A DNA stretch of 9,597 nt from positions 1 through 9,597 of the forward strand of contig DAHVRG010000252.1 of the NCBI GenBank assembly GCA_027322565.1, read 5' to 3'. The notes beneath the pieces were generated by a model. That model had not been told where the DNA came from, did no database searches, and worked only from the letters and a program-made list of their open reading frames with translations. This document shows, in pieces, positions 7,296 through 9,597 of the stretch. Made by a program: the position numbers and the translations under genes. Position 1 is the stretch's first letter; every line of letters begins with the position of its first letter. This DNA comes from Georgenia sp. (GTDB taxonomy: Bacteria > Actinomycetota > Actinomycetes > Actinomycetales > Actinomycetaceae).

Positions 7296-7301
7296 GACGG
7301 G

Positions 7302-7781
7302 ATGCTGCAACAGGTGCGGGCGACGGTGCTGACCGTCTCCACACGCTGCAGCCGAGGGGAGCGCGAGGACGTCTCCGGTCCGCGGGCGGCCCGGCTGCTC
7401 GCGGAGCTGGGGCTCGACGTCGCCCCGGTCCGGGTCGTGCCCGACGGGGTGGAGCCGGTGCGGCAGGCGCTCGAGGCCGCGCTCGCGGACGGGGCACGCG
7501 TCGTGCTCACCACCGGAGGCACGGGCGTGAGCCCCACCGACCGGACCCCCGAGGCCACCGCGCAGGTGCTCGAGCGCGAGCTGCCGGGGGTGCCGGAGGC
7601 GGTGCGGCGCCGCAGCCGGGCGTCCGGGGCAGTGCTCAGCCGCGCCCGAGCCGGTACGGTGGGGAACGCCGTCGTCGTCAACGCCCCGGGAAGTGTCGCC
7701 GGCGTGGAAGACACGATCGCCGTCGTCGGCCCGCTCCTGCCCCACCTGCTCGACCAGCTCACCGGAGGAGACCATGGCTGA
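7302..7781 (+). CDS. moaB: Molybdenum cofactor biosynthesis protein MoaB/MogA family
   Basis: A 159-residue MoCF-domain protein. MogA/MoaB proteins bind molybdopterin and, in the MogA reaction, adenylylate it before metal insertion by MoeA. The core motif VLTTGGTGVSPTDRTPEA (about residues 67-84) is the family's GGTG...D.TPEA signature. RCSRGEREDVSGP near the N-terminus and VNAPGS (PGS loop, about 126-131) complete the molybdopterin-binding pocket. The length is normal. In actinobacteria this stand-alone gene beside moaE and moaA is usually called moaB or mog; sequence alone does not separate the two names. ATG 7302 sits 6 nt after a -10 box, so translation is probably leaderless. It overlaps moaE by 8 nt, indicating one operon. 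Confidence 0.93.
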   Translation: MLQQVRATVLTVSTRCSRGEREDVSGPRAARLLAELGLDVAPVRVVPDGVEPVRQALEAALADGARVVLTTGGTGVSPTDRTPEATAQVLERELPGVPEAVRRRSRASGAVLSRARAGTVGNAVVVNAPGSVAGVEDTIAVVGPLLPHLLDQLTGGDHG

Positions 7782-8202
7782 GGTCGTGCTCGCCGCGTTG
7801 AGCGCGGACCCGCTGGACGTCGCCGCCCACCACTCGGCAGTGGTGACGAGCGGGACCGGGGCGGTGGCGACCTTCACCGGGGTCGTGCGGGACCACAGCC
7901 CCGACGCTGCGGGTGAGGTGGTCCGCCTGGAGTACAGCGCCCACCCCGATGCCCCGCGGCTGCTCGCGGAGATCGCGGCGGAGGTCGTGGGGACACACCC
8001 GGGGGCGCGCGTGGCGGTGAGCCACCGGGTCGGAGTGCTGGAGGTCGGTGAGATGGCGATCGTGGCGTGTGCGGCCAGTGCGCACCGGGACCTGGCGTTC
8101 ACGGTGTGCCGCGAGCTCGTCGAGCAGGTCAAAGCGCGGCTGCCGGTGTGGAAGAAGCAGGTGCTCGCCGACGGCAGCCACACGTGGGTGAACTCGGCAT
8201 GA
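7774..8202 (+). CDS. moaE: Molybdopterin synthase catalytic subunit MoaE
   Basis: A 142-residue large subunit of molybdopterin synthase. Two MoaE and two MoaD form the enzyme that adds dithiolene sulfurs to cyclic pyranopterin monophosphate in the cytosol. The family pattern is clear: ATFTGVVRDH (R39), LEYSAHPDA, SHRVGVLEVGEMAIVACAASAHR (about 83-105) and VKARLPVWKKQ, in which K120 and K127 match the catalytic Lys pair of the PFWK-type motif in E. coli MoaE. The DGSHTWV end is typical. ATG 7774 has a strong SD (GGAGGAG, 3 nt upstream) inside the end of moaB; the genes overlap by 8 nt. Its TGA overlaps the moaA ATG (ATGA). The partner moaD lies on the opposite strand at 9385. Confidence 0.97.
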   Translation: MAEVVLAALSADPLDVAAHHSAVVTSGTGAVATFTGVVRDHSPDAAGEVVRLEYSAHPDAPRLLAEIAAEVVGTHPGARVAVSHRVGVLEVGEMAIVACAASAHRDLAFTVCRELVEQVKARLPVWKKQVLADGSHTWVNSA

Positions 8203-9221
8203 GCGTGACGATCTCCCCGGAGCTGCGCCGCCCGCTCGTGGACCGGTACGGGCGGGTGCACACCGACCTGCGCATCTCGCTCACCGACAAGTGCTCGCTG
8301 CGCTGCACCTACTGCATGCCCGCCGAGGGGGTGCCGTGGCTGCAGCGCGACATGATCCTCACGACCGACGAGCTCGTCCGGGTCGCCGAGGTGGCGGCCG
8401 CGCTGGGGATCGCCACCGTGCGGCTGACCGGCGGTGAGCCGCTGCTGCGGCGCGACGTCGTCGACGTCGTCGCCCGGATGTCCCGGATCGAGGGATCGGC
8501 CGGGCCGCTGGAGCTGTCGATGACGACGAACGGGCTGCTGCTGCCCAAGCTCGCCGCGGACCTCGCCGCGGCGGGCCTGCAGCGGGTGAACATCAGCCTC
8601 GACACCCTTCGCCCCGAGCGGTTCCACGAGCTCACCCGGCGGGACCGGTTCGCCGACGTGCTCGCCGGGATCGAGGCGGCGCAGGCCGCAGGTCTCTCGC
8701 CGATCAAGATCAACACGGTGGCGATGCGCGACGTCAACGACGACGAGATCGTCGACCTCGTCCGCTTCTCCGCCGAGCGCGGGCTGGAGGCGCGGTTCAT
8801 CGAGCAGATGCCGCTCGACGCCGGGCACATCTGGTCGCGAGTGCGGATGGTCCAGGGCGAGGAGATCCTCGCGCAGCTCGAGCAGGAGTTCCGGCTCACC
8901 CCGCTGCCGGGGCGGGCCTCGGCCCCGGCCGAGCGCTTCCTCGTCGACGACGGGCCCACCACCGTCGGGGTCATCCGGTCGGTGACGAAGCCGTTCTGCG
9001 GGGCCTGCGACCGGGTGCGGATCACCGCCGACGGTCAGCTGCGCAACTGCCTGTTCGCCCGCGAGGAGTCCGACCTCCTCACCCCGCTCCGGGAGGGGGG
9101 CAGCGACGACGACCTCGCCCGGGTGCTCCACATGTGCATCGCCGGCAAGCTGCCCGGCCACGGGATCAACGACCCCGGCTTCCTCCAGCCCGACCGCCCG
9201 ATGAGCGCCATCGGCGGCTGA
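8199..9221 (+). CDS. moaA: GTP 3',8-cyclase MoaA (radical SAM)
   Basis: A 340-residue radical SAM enzyme that converts GTP to 3',8-cyclo-7,8-dihydro-GTP, the first step of molybdenum cofactor synthesis, acting with MoaC. The N-terminal SAM cluster motif is CSLRCTYC (C32, C36, C39), followed by TGGEPLLR (77-84), the SAM-binding element. The second 4Fe-4S cluster, specific to MoaA and used in GTP binding, is CGAC with C267, C270 and C284 (QLRNCLF). The C-terminus ends in Gly-Gly, needed in known MoaA enzymes. The ATG at 8199 overlaps the moaE stop by 4 nt and has no strong SD, so it depends on coupling. The length is normal and all key residues are present. moaC is not in the window. Confidence 0.98.
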   Translation: MSVTISPELRRPLVDRYGRVHTDLRISLTDKCSLRCTYCMPAEGVPWLQRDMILTTDELVRVAEVAAALGIATVRLTGGEPLLRRDVVDVVARMSRIEGSAGPLELSMTTNGLLLPKLAADLAAAGLQRVNISLDTLRPERFHELTRRDRFADVLAGIEAAQAAGLSPIKINTVAMRDVNDDEIVDLVRFSAERGLEARFIEQMPLDAGHIWSRVRMVQGEEILAQLEQEFRLTPLPGRASAPAERFLVDDGPTTVGVIRSVTKPFCGACDRVRITADGQLRNCLFAREESDLLTPLREGGSDDDLARVLHMCIAGKLPGHGINDPGFLQPDRPMSAIGG

Positions 9222-9262
9222 CCGCGCACGCGCCGGCGGCGCACTGCGGCACCGGGCCGACC

Positions 9263-9283
9263 GCGGGCGAGCGGACCGCCCGC
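9263..9283. terminator. Hairpin 42 nt after moaA, possible terminator
   Basis: GCGGGCG (9263-9269) and CGCCCGC (9277-9283) pair perfectly with a 7-nt loop. It lies just downstream of the moaA stop in the 163-bp convergent spacer. No T-run follows, so its role as a terminator is inferred from position. Confidence 0.35.
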
Positions 9284-9356
9284 AGGCGAGGTCGACGAGT
9301 GCGGGCAGAGCTGCGCCGCGCTCCTCGGCCCCACCCGCGCGGACGGGTGCTGCACC

Positions 9357-9373
9357 CCGGCGGGCGCCGCCGG
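9357..9373. terminator. Hairpin just after moaD stop, possible terminator for moaD
   Basis: CCGGCGG (9357-9363) and CCGCCGG (9367-9373) pair around a 3-nt loop. On the minus strand it begins 11 nt past the moaD stop. The preceding GGGTG...CACCC (9345-9357 region) can form a second small stem. No T-run is present. The remaining spacer (9284-9344) holds nothing I can identify. Confidence 0.35.
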
Positions 9374-9384
9374 CGGGGCGTCGG

Positions 9385-9597
9385 TCAGCCGCCGGCGAAG
9401 GGCGGCAGGACGTCGACGACGTCGCCGGGCTGCACCGCGGCGTCGTCCTCGCTGCGCACCCCGTTGACGAGGATCGAGCAGCGCTGCAGCACGCGGGCCA
9501 GCGCCTCCCCGTGCTGCTCCGCCATCGCCGCGCGCAGGTCGGCGACGCGGCCCACCGCCATCGGCTCCTGCTCGCGCCCCGCGGCCTCCGCGGCAGC
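9385..9597 (-). CDS. moaD: MoaD/ThiS family sulfur carrier (molybdopterin synthase small subunit), 5' end outside window
   Basis: Translating the minus strand from the window edge gives 70 residues ending in TGA at 9385-9387. The fold is ubiquitin-like. The pattern is REQEPMAVGRVADLRAAM, then ARVLQRCSILVNGV, then AVQPGDVVDVLPPFAGG. The C-terminal Gly-Gly is the residue pair that is adenylylated and thiocarboxylated, then docks into MoaE to deliver sulfur. Typical length is about 80-85 residues, so only about 10-15 N-terminal residues are missing. It is convergent with moaB-moaE-moaA rather than in that operon, so it must have its own promoter beyond the window. A general ThiS-like carrier cannot be excluded, but the neighbours favour MoaD. 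Confidence 0.9.
   Translation of the reverse strand, partial: AAAEAAGREQEPMAVGRVADLRAAMAEQHGEALARVLQRCSILVNGVRSEDDAAVQPGDVVDVLPPFAGG

Noticed and set aside
5957..7297. Plus-strand open frame (446 codons) across the HD-like gene
   Set aside because: Opposite the minus-strand HD-like gene, which has clear homology to its paralogue; the plus frame is Arg/Gly-rich noise.
7217..7301. Molybdenum cofactor riboswitch upstream of the moa operon
   Set aside because: The gap is only 85 bp, shared with a divergent promoter, and the -10 box leaves no leader.
7020..9161. Long minus-strand open frame (713 codons) opposite the moa operon
   Set aside because: Antisense to MoaB, MoaE and MoaA, whose motifs are complete; the antisense product has no recognisable domain.

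Overview
The window is about 9.6 kb of very GC-rich, densely packed DNA. The organism is most likely a high-GC Gram-positive actinobacterium. Supporting signs are GTG starts, ATGA stop/start overlaps, a GroEL with a Gly/Met-type tail, a WXG100 protein, a DUF4031/HD fusion, and several genes whose start codon lies 6-7 nt after a TANNNT-like -10 box (leaderless transcription). A member of the order Micrococcales is a guess; the sequence does not settle it.

Left part (1-1675): the C-terminal two thirds of groEL, cut by the window edge, then a perfect 15-bp hairpin (1155-1188). The hairpin can end transcription of groEL and of a convergent small membrane protein gene on the minus strand (1232-1675). 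Region 1676-4855: a 156-bp divergent intergenic region with a promoter on each side, then a plus-strand two-component system (membrane DesK/NarL-type histidine kinase and LuxR-type response regulator, overlapping by 4 nt). These are followed by a small isoprenylcysteine-carboxyl/phospholipid methyltransferase-like membrane protein and an MgtC/SapB family gene carrying a 1-nt frameshift in its most conserved part.

Centre (4859-7216): a DUF4031 plus HD-type phosphohydrolase fusion on the plus strand. It meets, with zero bases between stop codons, a minus-strand pair consisting of a WXG100 protein and, upstream of it, a second HD-type protein. That second protein is a paralogue of the fusion's HD half, but the Asp of its HD dyad is Gly, and it has a long Pro/Ala/Glu/Arg-rich tail. 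This pair of paralogues around a WXG100 gene is the least explained part of the window.

Right part (7217-9597): an 85-bp divergent promoter region, then a molybdenum cofactor operon moaB/mogA-like, moaE, moaA with overlapping genes. Facing it, after a 163-bp convergent spacer containing two hairpins, is moaD on the minus strand, cut by the window end. MoaA makes the first step towards cyclic pyranopterin, MoaD and MoaE form molybdopterin synthase, and the MoaB/MogA protein acts in adenylylation of molybdopterin. moaC and moeA are not in the window.

No gene-free stretch exceeds 300 bases. I saw no tRNA, rRNA, CRISPR array, insertion sequence or phage gene. Most of the window is ordinary chromosomal content. 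The frameshifted mgtC and the HD/WXG100 cluster are the points worth a second look.
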